The position numbers and the translations under genes were made by a program. 64,000 nt of DNA from the NCBI GenBank assembly GCA_035610365.1, contig CM069436.1, positions 87,855,912-87,919,911 on the forward strand, given 5' to 3'. Below the pieces are notes generated by a model. The model made no database searches. It saw nothing but the letters and a program-made list of their open reading frames with translations, and was not told where the DNA came from. The DNA is from Aquatica leii (lineage: Eukaryota; Arthropoda; Insecta; Coleoptera; Lampyridae). Positions 12,557 to 25,400 of this stretch are shown piece by piece; positions within the stretch are counted from its first letter, which is position 1; every line of letters starts with the position of its first letter.

Positions 12557-14877
12557 AGTGTTGTAAATAGATAATTTTTAAATTATATAGATACAGATAA
12601 TTTTTTTTTCTTGCAAGAATTATCTAGTATTAGATAATAGATAAACTATTTAAACTTTATATAGATAACAGATAATAGATGAAATAATCTAGTTAGTAAT
12701 AACGATAGATGGAGTTCATTTGAAGAAGTACTATGGAATGTGGGAAATTACTGAAGAAAAACATACATATTGTAACTTGAATTTTACGAACACTGGATTT
12801 TTATAAATTTTATTTAAATAATTTAAATAAAAAATTATATATATATACAGATACATATAACTTATATATTTTAAATAGTATATAGATACAGATAAATAGA
12901 TAAAAAATATGAATCTAGATTAATTTATCTTGTTACATGCCAAAGTTAAAACAATGTCACTGCCTGAAATGAGGTAACATAAACGGTGTTGTGCCACTAG
13001 CTCAATGGAGAAGGGGTGGGTTATAATTTAAAATTCCGTGATAAATTGGTAACGAGATCGACAGAAAATCGAACTAAAACGGTAAAAGACTCAAAAATCG
13101 GTAAGGGCGCCAATCAAGGTCATGATGAGGGTAGCTTCCGGACCCCTGATTATCCGAAAGCTCATCTGGTTGGTTACAACCCCGGAACTTACCTTGAGTT
13201 GTAACTTTTCTGAAATACACTTAAAAACAAAAATTACGTATGCGGCAGCTGAATGAATAAAAGCTCTTTACATTTAACAATTTAACATTTATTGATTGAA
13301 TATGAAAAAAACAAGTAAAAAACAGAATTAAACAAATTTGAATAAAAGTAATGAAATAATCTTAAGCAAAACCAACAAAATGAACAATCTAAACACAAAA
13401 ATTAAAATGTATAAAAAGAAAATACTACTATAATAGCGTTAACTCGACGTTTTCAAATAAAACAAAACACAAATAAATTTCAAGGCCTTGACCGCATAAA
13501 TAACAAACAATTCGATTAAACTAAAAATACAAGTTATAAAATATATGTCCGAACTTGTTTCGAACTAAACGTACAAACAAATTATACTTTACAAATCGTT
13601 ACATTATCTTTTATATGGAATACGATTTACTTCTATATACGCACAAAACCAAAAAAAAAACTAATCCAATTTAACTTCACGTAAACACCTTTTAAGTGTT
13701 ACTCGAAATAATTAAATTTAACGTTAGTCGTAATTCAATCGGCTCAAATTCAAAGCTTTTACTGCATTGCAATCGCGGTTCACTTCACGATAATAACCAA
13801 AATCGATAAATACCTTTATTTAATTGTAGATACCAGGTGAACTGTGGATTACAGTGGTTGCCGGAAGCTACGTTAGATTGAACGCGGCCGCTCTAGGAGT
13901 ACCGTAGTTGGAAACGGGTTCGATGGAATCCCCAAACAATAGAACACCGACGGAAGACTTATTTCACAATTTAATTGATAACCGCACAACGGCGAAATTA
14001 GGATTTCTTTTTCACACAATACCTCAACATTAAATCCCACAAACGAGACTGTTTATTTTTGGAAACCGTGAAGTCTATATAAACCGTACATTACGAAATT
14101 TGAAAAATTAACATTTTCACCACAACACTTAATTTTCACGATTTCCACTTCCGCGGCATTACCTAACGATAGGGTAGTAAAACACCCTCACCACTCAACT
14201 ACATCTCCGTATCCGGATTTTCTTAATTGCGACCAACGATCGATTGATCCCCAAAAACCAAACTTTACCATTTTTAAAACTTCGTCTTCCCACCTAATTT
14301 CCTCAACTTGCGCGGTAACATCTACGTAAAAGATAGAGCATTAAACAAACGAACTTAACAAAGATGAGAACTATATTTAGCCACGTGAATTCTATCACGT
14401 AGACTTTCGACCGAAACATTTCTTATCAAAAATGCTTAGCTTGCTTATTTGCAGGTGTCTTATGATAGCGCTTAATAAAAATAGCCCAACATAAACAACG
14501 TATAACTACCACGAAAAATGGATCAAATTACAAACAAAAAGGAAGTCGTAAATTATACAGAATTGTTATTTTACTGAGATAAATAAGTAAAATACTAAAT
14601 CAAAATCAAAACCACGGGACTTTATGCATTCAAAAGAAAATACCAGTAATGATTGAAAACAACTTGAAATACCAATAATCTTAAATCACACGCAATACAA
14701 ATAACGAGCAAAGCGTTTTTGATGCTAATCATGAACTAATCAATCAAAGAAAACAAAAAAAAACGAAAACTCAGCCAGCAGAATCTATTTACGGGGTCTG
14801 TCATAAAAAGATAACTGCCGCAATCCCCAAACGCAGGTTACAATCTATATAAATTTATATAGATAATTTACAACACT
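12557..14877. mobile_element. Non-autonomous hAT-like element inserted in the BEL/Pao gag
   Basis: A 2321-bp insert. It starts agtgttgtaaat and ends atttacaacact, a 12-bp perfect inverted repeat, flanked by 8-bp direct repeats gaaagagc (12549-12556) and gaaagagg (14878-14885) that differ at one base. An 8-bp duplication with AGTGTTG-like termini is the hAT pattern (family knowledge). Inside, 12565-12930 is packed with tagata/agataa strings, likely subterminal repeats; the rest is A-rich. The only open frame, 13016-13204 (62 residues), has no recognisable domain. No transposase is present. A second copy of the 17-bp right terminus (gataatttacaacactg) occurs at 25616-25632. Confidence 0.75.
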
Positions 14878-16685
14878 GAAAGAGGCAAAGCCATGCGTAA
14901 CCACACGCGTTGTTTTAATTGTCTCGGTGCTCGTTTAATAACAGACTGTAAATCTGAACGATCGTGTGTGCATTGTGGCAGCCGTAAACATAATTCATTA
15001 CTGTATTTGGATAAGGAAGATAATAATCCTGTACTTTCCAAAGTGGCGACTTCCTCAAGTAATCTTACAGCTGCTCAAACAATGTCTTGTTGCCTACCGC
15101 CTACTCATTCCAATCATACGGTTCTTCTAGGTACAATTCAAGCACTGCTCCGAGATAGTTGCGGTGAGTTTCGCCCTGTTAGAGCAGTTCTGGATCCAGG
15201 TTCGCAAGTCTCTGCTATTGCTAGCGCAATGGATAAAGGTTTAGGTTTAACTCCCAGCCCTTCTCAGTTACAGATTTCGGAAATTGGACAAACGGGCTCC
15301 CGCACTCTTGGCATCGTTGACTGTGTAATAAAATCTCGTTACTCTTCAGAAATTATCACAGCAACTCCTTACGTACTTTCTTTAATATCTCAAAACCTCT
15401 CTTCGGCTCATCTTTCCAAACAAGTCTATTCTAGCCTAAGACTAGCAGATAAATATTTTCATGTACCTGGCAAGATAGAAATGTTTATCGGAGCGGATCT
15501 ATTTTCTACAGTCATTCGAGAGGGTTTCTCTATTATTAAAAGTAATCCTTCAATTTTTCCTACTATATTTGGCGACGTTATTGTAAGTCGTGTAAGTCTG
15601 GGTTCGTTAACTTCTTCGGCTGTCTCTCTTCTACCTATTCAGTCCAATCCTACAGACTTCCTCGTCAAGTTGTGAGAAGGCGAAGAAGTGCCCGTGGTAA
15701 AGATCCGTAACCCTGATGACGATGGTGCAAACGCCTGTTTAGCGATACTCATGCTCGAACCTTCGAAGGTCTATATGTCGTAGCTCTACCTCTAAAACTT
15801 AACGCTGTCAAGGTAGCTGCGAATTCAAAGTCATCGTACACAGCCTTTTTAAACTTAGAAAAGCGTTTGATTCGAGATCCTTCTCGCTATGCCGCTTATC
15901 AAAAATTTGGGCCACATGTCCGTTGCTACTTCTTCTTCGTCATACGTGCTACCCCATCACTGTGTTTCGAAATGTAGTGAAAAGGGGACGAAGATTCGTG
16001 TGGTTTTTAACGGTTCGTCTTCTCTTCATGGTAAGTCTTTAAACGAGCAACTTTTAAGCGGTCCTAAGTTACAAAAGGATATTTCCACTATTCTGATAAC
16101 TTTTAGGTTAAATCCGATCGCGTTGTGACATTCGCATGATGTATAGACAAATTTTGTTACGTAGTGAAGATCGTTGTTTACAACACATTTATTGGCGCGA
16201 ATCCATTCATAATCCTGTCGTCGAGTATGAACTAAATACAGTAACGTACGGCTTAACTCCTTCAGCTTACCTGGCTCAGCGATGTCTTCAACAATTAGTT
16301 GAAGATAAAGGATCTCATTACCCGACTGCGTCCGTCGCTATCCTTAAGAATACGTATGTTGATGACGTGATAACCAGTGTTGGCACTGCCGAGGACGCAC
16401 TAATTCTCCGCACCGAGCTTGAAAAGGAGGTTTTGAATTGCGAAAATGGTTCAGTAATGTTCCTGAGGTTTTAGAAGGTCTTCCTGAAGATCATTTAGAA
16501 AATCCTCTAATGTTTTCGACCGAGGATAAGTCTCTCAAGATTCAAAAGAGCAGTTTTTTTTATATTGCAAGAATATTTGATCCTCTAGGGTTCCTTTCCC
16601 CTTTGGTTTTTACAATGAAACTTGTTCTACAATAACGTATATGGACCGAAAGGTTTGATTGGGATGATGTTCTTTGCCCGGCTTA

Positions 16686-16809
16686 TTTCTTATTCATTTA
16701 CTTATTTCTTTTATATTTACATGCCTATTATATATTTTGTTATTATGGGGGAAAAATGTTAATGAAGTTGAGAGCTCAATAAAAGACATTATTATTATTA
16801 TTATTATAG
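16686..16809 (+). mobile_element. Short LINE-like 3' tail inserted in the BEL/Pao fossil
   Basis: About 125 bases foreign to the BEL/Pao coding pattern, ending in a tandem (att)n run after a segment with aataaaagac. A simple-repeat tail of this kind is typical of 5'-truncated arthropod LINE copies. Limits are approximate and the family is unknown. Confidence 0.4.
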
Positions 16810-18983
16810 ACCAAATTGGTCGACGATTTGCCTTACCTCTCTCAAATACACATACCAAGATGCATCTCCCCTTCTTTTCATAAAATCTTACACGTTGTTG
16901 GATTCTGCGATGCTTCTCAGAAGGGATATGCTGTTGGTATTTACGCCTGCTCTAGTTCCGCTGAGTCTCGACAAATACAATCGTGCCACCTCATAATCGC
17001 TAAGTCAAAGCTAGCCCCATTAACAGTTCTGTCAATTCCAAGACTCGAACTACGTGGAGCGCTCTTGCTGGCGCGCCTTTTCCATTCGATTAAACCTCTT
17101 TTTGCCATTAGTATTATTAGAAAAGCTCGCCTTTACACTGACGCTCAAGTAATTCTTGCGTGGCTCTCTCTTCCTCCGCAAAGTCTTCATACCTTTGTCG
17201 CTAACCGTATTGTCACTATTCTCGATCTCACTGAACGACATCACGTTGATACTGCCGAAAATCCTGCTGATTTAGCCTGCCGTGGTGCTACTCCTGAAGT
17301 TATGAGCAGCGCTTCTTTCTGGATTTCCGGTCCTGCTCTAAATAAGCCTTTGTCGCAGTGGCCGTCCCTGGATGTTCCTACCGTTTTGGATTCTTCGTTA
17401 CCTAATCTTAAAGTTGGCGCAACTCTTCTTGCTCGCCTTGTACCTTCTCATCCTTTACTCCACGTCATCGAACGACTTTCTTCTTTTCTAAAAATGTAAC
17501 GGACGTTTGCATGGATACTTCGTTTCTTTCAAAACACTCAAGCTCGCATCACAACCTTGTCTTCTGATAACAAGCTTCTGCCTCTTTCTCCTGCCGAACT
17601 ACAAAAAGCTACGCATGCTTGCGTCCGCATAACTCAACCCGCTTATTATAGTGAAGTGATTGCACTGCTTTGGCAAGGTAAACGCCTCCCTTCCCTTTTA
17701 GAACAGTTGTCTACGTTTATGGATGAGGAGGGTCTCCTTAGGGTGGGCGGAAGGCTGAGCCACTCCGCTTTGCCGTCTTCTTCTCGTCATCCGCTGCTAT
17801 TACCTCAGCAAGCTCATCTCTCCGCTCTTTTGTGTTCATACTATCATGTCGTCTCTCTTCATTCTGGTCCTCAGACTGTTCAAGCTTTATTACAAACTAA
17901 ATTCTGGATCATTTCGCTGCGTAGTCTTATGAGAAAGCGGATCCGTGAATGTATGACGTGTCATCGTTTTAGAGCTAACACGTTCAAGCCAACGATGGCC
18001 CCTTTGCTCGCGTCAACCCGCAAAGGTTAATACTCTTCGTTCGTCTCGTACCACAAAGGGCTATCTATGTTTGTTTGTCTGCACCGCAACCAAAGCTGTA
18101 CATCTACAGTTTGCTTCGTCTTTATCTACAGAAGCTTTCTTTACCTGGTTAGACAGAGGTTCATCACGCGTCGGGGAATACCCCCTCACCTCAGATCGGA
18201 CTGTGTCCGCAATTTTGTTGGCGCAGCTAGACAGCTTGCTGAGCTGTATGATTTTTTGCGCAAAAACAATCATTCATTGTGCGAACGTCTCTCACTTCGT
18301 AGTATTCAATGGGTCTTTAATCCTCCATATGCTCCTCATTTTGGAGGACTTTGGGAAGCCGCTATTAAGTCCGCTAAGCGTCTGTTATATCGCAAAATTG
18401 GTAACACGCCCTTTACTTTTGAAAAGTTTTTTACCATATTTTCTCAGATCGAAGCGGTATTAAATAGCCGTCCGTTGTGCGCCCTTTCATCTGATCCCGC
18501 CGAAGCTGCAAACTATTTGAGTCCGGGCCATTTTCCTATTGGTGAGCCTTTGCTATTTTCTCCTACCTTTCTAGATACTAATCACTTTACTTTCAAACAA
18601 CGCTGGCGTCATCAAAACAGTATAATACAGTACTTTTGGCGTCGCCGGTCTGCTAAATATTTGCATACCTTAACTCAACGTGCAATATGGTTTCAACATA
18701 ACCCCGGTCCTCAAGTGGGTGATGTAGTTCTTGTTCAGGATTCCAACCGACCGTTAATGTCATCGTTGTTTGGTCGAGTGACCGCGTTACACCCAGGACC
18801 TGATGGTCTCCCTCGGATAGCCACCGTTAAAACAGCAAGTGGTCAACTCACTCGCTCGCTTTCGCGGTTAGCTCCGCTTCCAGGACCTGTCTAAATTTTT
18901 TTCTTTACTTTTTTCCATTTTATTCTAGTTTTATATTTTTAATTTTCTTTAAAATAGAGCATCACTCATTTTAGTGGGCGGTA

Positions 18984-19491
18984 TGTTAGCGCGAGCGTTT
19001 TCTATTTAAGTCGTTTTCCGCGAGTTGCATTTTCGGTTTTTTGACTTGCAGTCTCCTCTTTTAAGTTTCAATTTGTCGCTGTAAAATACAAGTTTTTGAT
19101 AAAGAATACCAGAGTACGTTACTTAGTTTTGACCTGATTATTACGTCTCCTTTCTTGAATTCTATTTCGTTAATTTTTCTAAAATGTTAATTGTGCTGTT
19201 TAATGAGTTAACCGTGCGCCCTTTGGTGCGTGTTAAAGACTTAACTCCACCAACCAGGGAAAAGTAAGATCAGGGTTAGTCGAGCAATCGCTCATTTCTG
19301 GGTAAATCGAGGCCTTGATTTATTACGGGTTTGGGTGGTTGTGCGCTCCCGATTTTCCAGAAGACCCAGGAACGTTACGTAAGTAATTTTCAATTTCGTT
19401 TACTAATAATTACGTTGGGTTGCCACCGAAGTCCTCTCCTTTCTTTGAAATGAAATACGGCCCGCTGCTCGATTTCCGTGTGGCCGAAACA
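18984..19491 (+). repeat. 3' LTR of the BEL/Pao fossil
   Basis: A 508-bp block starting tgttagcgcgagcg and ending ggccgaaaca, with the TG...CA borders expected of an LTR. It follows the integrase by about 90 bp and a purine-rich agtgggcggta stretch. No matching 5' LTR is found in the window, so the limits rest on the border motif and position. Confidence 0.6.
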
Positions 19492-20017
19492 AGTGAGTAT
19501 TTTGATCATTATCAAGTTTTTCAAATCTGATAAATGTAAAAATTTTTCTCTATTAATTTTATATGCCCCTTACAGTTATAAAAAGAACTTGATAAATGAA
19601 TAAAAAATTAAAATTATCTTGAAGCCCAAGTATGAAACAGAAAAAGTAAGATTATTAAAAGATTGCTATAATGATTATCCATTGTATAAATTTAGTTTAA
19701 GATTATTCTGCTAAAGTCTTAGAATAATGAATACATTAAACATGCTAACAGACATTTCAATATAAATAAGGTATACCAAATTGATTCCCTTATACTGGCA
19801 CATAAAGATTACATTTAAAAAATCGACATACACTATACTGTATTAATAGACAGTTTCACTTCTTTTAAACAACCGTTTAACACCGACCAACATTTAATTG
19901 TTTGGTAAGAAACTAACAGTTAATAAATTACTGCGAATCTTCACTCCATTTGTAATAAATAGACCTCGTACCTAACAGTTTCGCTTCAGCAAATCGTTCC
20001 TCAAATATGGCTAACAG
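19492..20017. other. Intergenic and 3' untranslated region of the BTB gene
   Basis: AT-rich with no reading frame of note. Part of it must be transcribed as the 3' end of the minus-strand BTB gene; I do not see an unambiguous polyadenylation signal. Confidence 0.4.
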
Positions 20018-20972
20018 CTATCCCTGATTATTAGATTTATTTGACCTCAGTCGTTCTAATCCAGTTCTTTCTTCCTCTTCGTCGCTGGTATAAGACGACA
20101 TCCCTGATACTGGTCCTCGAGACGTAGCTTGCATCAACTCTTGGTCAGGTGCTTGTCTGCTTTCGTAAAGAAGAATATTTAAAGTTTCTTCGTAAATCCG
20201 TGCTTCTGGACATTCAACTTTAGTGTGTTTTTTATCAGTTGCATATACAATAGAAGTGCAACATACTTCAGATACTTTTTTACCGTGTCCATAAAAAATC
20301 CAACAACAAATTTCGCTAGTACTAATAACATCCTTTATAAATAAAACTCGGTTGTTGTACCACAACGAGAGTTTATCAAATAATTCGATATTTTTGAGCA
20401 AATTATCATCTGATGTACTTGTATATGAATACTTATTATTGTGACGATTAATTAATAATTTTATCACAGGCTTGGTGGTTGAACTTATTAACAATTCTTC
20501 TTCTTTCTGTGACGTTATCAATGGAACTTTACATATCGGTTCAGCTTCACGTTCTTTCTTCAAAAGTGCTTGGTTACAAGCATCCGCCAATTCGGCTATA
20601 CAATAATACTTAGCTTCGGCTAATAACTCTGCAATTTCTCGACTACTTTCAGGTAAAAACACACTGCCATCACGCAAAAAATTAAGTATGTTTCCAAAGT
20701 GCTTACCGCATCTATCTATTAAAATCCAACCTACAAACATAAATGTAGAATCTAGAGATTTTATGTAATGTGTAATCACCGTCGGAATCGGATAATACTT
20801 CCATACGACCGCTAAACATGGCACGTAACATCGTATCATGTTTCGTTAATGTTCCAATTGTCGTGTAGTGTAAACATCCCCCAACGTTAAGTTTTACATA
20901 CTGTGATGGACTGCCTTTTATTACTGTTTTTCCAGACATTTTGGGATCTGCCATGAAAGACGAAACGCTCAT
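20018..20972 (-). CDS. BTB/POZ adaptor for Cul3-mediated RhoA degradation (BACURD; KCTD10/KCTD13/TNFAIP1 group)
   Basis: Two exons, 20780-20972 and 20018-20730, joined over a 49-bp GT-AG intron, give 301 residues, close to the 310-330 usual for the family. The T1-type BTB domain (about residues 20-125) contains [32 protein letters not shown] and [20 protein letters not shown], near-identical to vertebrate BACURDs. The C-terminal half retains [33 protein letters not shown] and [14 protein letters not shown]. In animals these proteins are substrate adaptors of the CUL3 ubiquitin ligase that targets RhoA (family knowledge). The start at 20972 (MSVSSF) is the first ATG in the open frame; MADPKMSGK downstream is an alternative. 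The intron interrupts the BTB domain within the glycine codon before the tryptophan. The single insect orthologue represents all vertebrate paralogues, so I give no vertebrate symbol. Confidence 0.93.
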
Positions 20973-21882
20973 CAAAGTTTTACTGCCTCTTATCAATTGG
21001 TTTGACTTTTGAAGTTTTCGATTTAATTATATTGTCAATAATTTTGTTAATAATTTATGATTCATTTAACGTTTATCTTAAAATTAATCATTTATACAAA
21101 TACGAATGAGCAAATTATTTAATTATTAACATGGCGGTGGTAACTTAACCTATGCTTTGAATATTAGTGGCGGTGGCTACTACATCGTCTACTACGATAT
21201 AAGCGATATAAGTACAATTCTATCACAAAGTGTTTATATTACTTTTTTGTATTAGTTTACTACAGTTTACTAGTTAATTCAGTGTTCATTTGTGGTTTAT
21301 TTAGGTAGTATTTACTATTGGTAAAAGTTTATTATTATTTAACTATGGTGAAAAAACGAAACAGAAATACCTGGAGTGCAAATAAAAGAATCTTTTTCTT
21401 GAATTATTAAAAGAAAAAAATACTGAACATAGACGAAAAACATTTTCTTTTTATTCAGTTTCATTTTAATTTAATAAAAAACAACAAAAAGTAATACCTA
21501 ACCCCAGCTGATTTTAACATTTATTATGACAGTTCAAAATGACAATTAAAGAGTCAAATTAGATACCAAAATTGGATCCCGATTAAAAGTAGATTAAGCT
21601 TTCATTTCGTAAAGTTGAAGTGGCTTACCTTAAGCCAATCTACCAAATTTTTGGGAATGGATTAATTTTTCTAAGGAGTTTGAGCGCTTTATCAGGAATG
21701 TTTATTTCGAGGATTAACGAGAATTTAAGTAGGATATTTATCAAATCATTTGAGTCGAAATAAACGTAGTAATTGTGAAATGGATAAATTATAGTACAGA
21801 TGCAACGCCAAAGAAGTGCCCCACAACATATATTGGACATTCTTTTTGTTGTTACAAGAAAACCAGCGTAACAAACCAAGTT
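20973..21882. other. Upstream of the BTB gene, no further gene seen
   Basis: Should contain the BTB gene promoter. A short plus-strand frame at 21345-21407 begins MVKKRNRNTWSANKR, somewhat like the basic N-terminus of a transposase, but it stops after about 20 codons. 21640-21879 may include the remainder of the adjacent LINE RT in decayed form. Confidence 0.4.
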
Positions 21883-24640
21883 CTACAAAGTGGGCTCAAA
21901 AGCAGAGTCTTGTGGATAACTCTTCGTCAGTCGTTTGGTGAAGGTTGAACGTGAAACGTTCGCAGAATATGTTATCGATATATTCGACAAATAGCTACTA
22001 ATGACGCGCGTAGCGTCAGCAGGTACTCTTTTAACGACGGGAGCTTTGATTATAGAAGGCCATGATACGTTATTGAACGCTCCAGAAATGTTTATGAAAA
22101 TAGGCAGTCTGTACTTGGAGACGTTTGATTGTACAATAGTCGTTAATCGACGGGCGGCGTCAATCATCGTTTTGCCAGAAACAAAACCATATTGACTAGG
22201 ATGGAATAAAATGCTTGACGGAATGTCGTCGTGTATCTTTTTCAGAAGTGTCCTTTCGAATAGTTAGCCTAGTTCTGATAACAAAGTTATCGGACAATAC
22301 GAGTTAGGGCGGCTAAGTCGTCGCTAGTGACCACCCAGACCTGTCGGGAATTACTTTGCAAAAAAGATCGGGATCTTATTTGGGCATGATAGGCATTGTC
22401 CGTCGAGGGATCGTCGTCTGAAAAAAACGTGGAAACTATTATTTTGATCGTGTCTAGTTCTGAAATTGTGTATCTGTCGCTGTCTTCAACATTGGAACAC
22501 GGTTGGATCGGCAGGAACTTCCGGGAGGATAACCTGTAAACTAACCCCAAGGACTCGTCGCCAAGCTTTTTTCCGCAAAACTTTGCCAGGAGCTATATAC
22601 TTTGCTGTCTTCATTGCCAGTTTCTACCATTAAAGCGCGGTCTTATACGAAGCAAGCCATTGACGTTTTACGTTTGCAGGAGCCTTTTGGTGGTGTTTTC
22701 GCAAACAACGCACATCATCACTATTTTTGTCTATATGTTTGAGATGAATACGAACATCCTCACTCGGCGGCCAATAGACGCCTACAATTGCCAAGGAGGT
22801 GTTTCCAACCGTAACCATAGTTATCGCATTGCAATCATTAGTTAAATAGATGAGTGTCACCACTCCGACAGACTTTGAACTATTGAAAACAATAGCCGAG
22901 TAGTACCGCATAGAAAAGAATGCGGCATCCTGTTGAAGGGTATAGCCGCACCAGCGAGCTTGTACCCTGAACCTAAACTGAACACGTATGGCTTGGGTCA
23001 GTAGAATGTCAATATTGTTGTCGGAGAAGAAGCTCATTGCTTCGAAAGTCGCAACACGTGAATTGCTAAGATTCACGCAAACCTCAAAGTTAATTGAGTG
23101 TCCTCAGAGTTCATAATCAGTATTGGATGATTTGGCGTCGAGCTTTTTCAGGTACGCTGGGCAGGTGTTAGAAGTCGCCTTATGCTTGACGACGTCTCCT
23201 TTGTGGCCAAAGTAAACGCAATTAGCACATGTAGGGTCTCGATCTGGGCTGGAGTATGTTTTCGTCTCGTGCTTTTTAGCATAATGATCGCACTGTATGT
23301 CGCTTTTACAGTCTGTCGAATGATGGCCACATTTTTGGGAATTGAAGCAACGTGTGACACGGGTATGATCATTGACCCGACATGCATTCCAGGCGACATA
23401 AACTCGACGCGATGCCAAAAGGTATTTTCAAACTTCCGGGTGGATCTCAAGTATTCAATTGCAATTTGCTACGTTTCTAGGATCAAAGCGAAACTGTACT
23501 TTTAAGCGCTCATTGGCGAAATGAAGCACTTCGTCCGACGCATTGTGAAAATTCTGAGAAATGCTTTTTTCACCTGCTCAGGCGACAGGTTTCTATAGAA
23601 ACGTTTAAGATAGATATGCAAGGGAACGACATGCCTTGGGGCTTAATCACAAGACCGGCTTGTTCACAGATGGTCGCAGATATTATAGTCAAATCTGATG
23701 TCTCAGATTTTAGTCTTATAAAACTTTTGCCTTTTTTTGTCAATCGGTCCAGTCTAAGGTCGTATTTTTGTGGATCCAAAACTTTAATCAAAGTCGTCTT
23801 GGTTTCGGCGGCGGTTTCGAGAGGAGAATCTGGCTTAGTTAGAATAACTACTGTCGACCTGGGAACAGGCGCGACAGATTTGCCTGAAGGTACTTTGACC
23901 TTCTCAACGAGTTTGGTACGGGCTGCTTGAGCATAAGATATTAGGGCAGGATGTGCAGCATCGATTGTGGAGAGCTTGGCTGTAAAGGATTGCAAGGCTG
24001 TTTGAACATCAGCCAAAGCGATTGTGATGTCAACAGTTTTCTGCGAGACGCGACGGGTGATCAAGGATTCTTTGAAAGTCGCTTGAAGCCTATTGACAAT
24101 GTCAATCATTTCTGATTGACGAGAAGTGGTAATCTTGCAGGCAGAGATTACCTTTGCGAGACGTAGGATGTCTGTATCAAAGGATGCTTCAATGCTGTCG
24201 GGAGAGGGTTTGTCAGGTAAGATAACAACGTCGTCGTTTTCACGGCGACGCTTGGAAGAGGCAGATTCAGCCTCCATGGTGAAGGAGGCTGAAGGAGTGG
24301 GAGAGATAGAGCGCGATAGTTCGACGCTCGTGGAGTGTCGGCTGGAGAAGTGAACTGTTACCTGATACTTTTTTAGCCGTTCACAGAAACTTATTACCAG
24401 AAACGGTTGGACTTATAGCTTGTGAGTCGTTGCACACCTTTAACCTCGTGGAGGTAAGGGTCTAAAGCACCGTAGAAAGGGACAACTTATCACAATAAAC
24501 AACGATATTATTACAAAATTACTGTCGGCTTTTAATTATCTGATTTCGTTGATTGCTCAAAAATAGGAATTAATCAAAATCCTTTCGCTTTAGATAAAGG
24601 CGAAAGATTTATTCGCATATTGAAGAAAAACCAGTCTCGT
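21883..24640 (-). mobile_element. R1-like LINE, copy 2, internally deleted
   Basis: Same family and orientation as the copy at 1-3590. From 24640 down: 5' leader; ORF1 (23570-24277, starting MEAESASSKRRREN, residues to about 235); a triple zinc-knuckle segment (23104-23450, with CDHYAKKHE and CANCVYFGHKGD); an endonuclease N-terminus (about 22870-23076, RVATFEAMSFFSDN); and RT fragments (21883-22167 with NISGAFNNVSWPSI, and 22287-22550). Compared with copy 1 the C-terminal half of the endonuclease is missing: the frame runs from HLKHIDKN straight into RCLRKHHQKA, which in copy 1 lies some 500 bases further on. The RT is also shortened and the 3' end is lost. ORF1 is better preserved than in copy 1. 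Confidence 0.8.
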
Positions 24641-24867
24641 AAAGCGGAATCTCTCCTAAATACACCACTAAACCGTAAACTAAAGAAACGTAATATAACC
24701 GGCGCTTCCGCCAGTGAGTACTAAGATCCTGGTTACAAATCAACCCAGCTAAAGTTGTAAGTTTAGAACAAGTAAAACCAAAACCGTGTGTATAATTAAA
24801 AATTAACAAGGAAAACATAGACCAATGTCCAGTAAGGTTATTCAACAAACTGTAAGAAAATCGTAGT

Positions 24868-25203
24868 CCACACATTACAACTAATAGACTATTTTTAACT
24901 GCAAATCATCACTGGAAAACAACTGGAAAATGGTACAAAAATTCTCCTGTAGGTCACAATGAGCTTGCGAAGTGGATCAAGTTCTCCGCGGCAAAAATTG
25001 GATTAGATGTTAAAAAAAGGAAATTGACAAATCACTTGCATCGTTCTAGTATTGTTTCGCATTTAGCAAAATCTGGAATAAATAAACAAGAATTAATTAA
25101 GATTACTGGCCGCAGTAATGTATCTTCAATCAAACCATATCTTCATATTGACGAGAATAACCACCACACCAACATCATCAACCAAATACGACACACAAAC
25201 TGA
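24868..25203 (+). mobile_element. Crypton-like tyrosine recombinase, C-terminal fragment
   Basis: An open stretch of about 111 codons ending at TGA 25201-25203. It reads KWYKNSPVGHNELAKWIK, then KLTNHLHRSSIVSHLAKSG, then LIKITGRSNVSSIKPYL. The order TNH-x-x-R, ITG-x-SN and a Tyr about nine residues on matches the C-terminal half of the Crypton/KIAA1958-type tyrosine recombinases (typically TNHSLRxT ... TGHxS ... Y). The HxxR pair and the nucleophile tyrosine are kept, but the second catalytic His of TGH is Arg here. The N-terminal part of the enzyme is absent. A DIRS-type recombinase is a less likely alternative. Confidence 0.6.
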
Positions 25204-25400
25204 ACATCATTCATTAAAATTCTAATTCAGATTTACCTCATGTCGCATTTCCATCAACTTCAAAACAAAATAATTCTCAAGCTACGTTCACTAATTGTAC
25301 TTGTAATTATAATTATAATTGTTCTCATAAATAAAGTTGTTAAAAATTTGACGTATTTAACGCTTGATTCAGTAAATTCTCTAACCAAAGATCATTCGTT

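Larger units (their letters stand above)
12200..19491 (+). mobile_element. BEL/Pao LTR retrotransposon fossil, 5'-truncated, broken
   Basis: Fossil of a BEL/Pao element on the plus strand. Parts in order: gag remnant (12200-12556), zinc-knuckle and aspartic-protease region (14886-15675), reverse transcriptase (about 15700-16640, with YVDD), RNase H (about 16816-17499), integrase with its zinc-binding N-terminus and core (about 17557-18894), and a 3' LTR (18984-19491). It is broken in at least about five places and the 5' LTR is absent. Two later insertions interrupt it: a 2.3-kb hAT-like element in gag (12557-14877) and a short LINE-like tail (about 16686-16809). With one LTR only, no age can be read from LTR divergence. 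Much of the coding pattern is still plain, so it is probably younger than the fossil at 4373-5980. Confidence 0.85.

Noticed and set aside
13003-13040. A-box-like string actagctcaatgg suggesting a tRNA or SINE
   Set aside because: No B box at a suitable distance and no cloverleaf.
13241-14822. Inverted tgcggcag / ctgccgca pair inside the hAT-like insert
   Set aside because: Only about 8-10 bp pair, with no target duplication; too weak to call a further nested element.
24609-24875. 88-codon minus-strand frame with hydrophobic residues
   Set aside because: No ATG context or family match; it overlaps the LINE leader edge and the start of the Crypton-like fragment.
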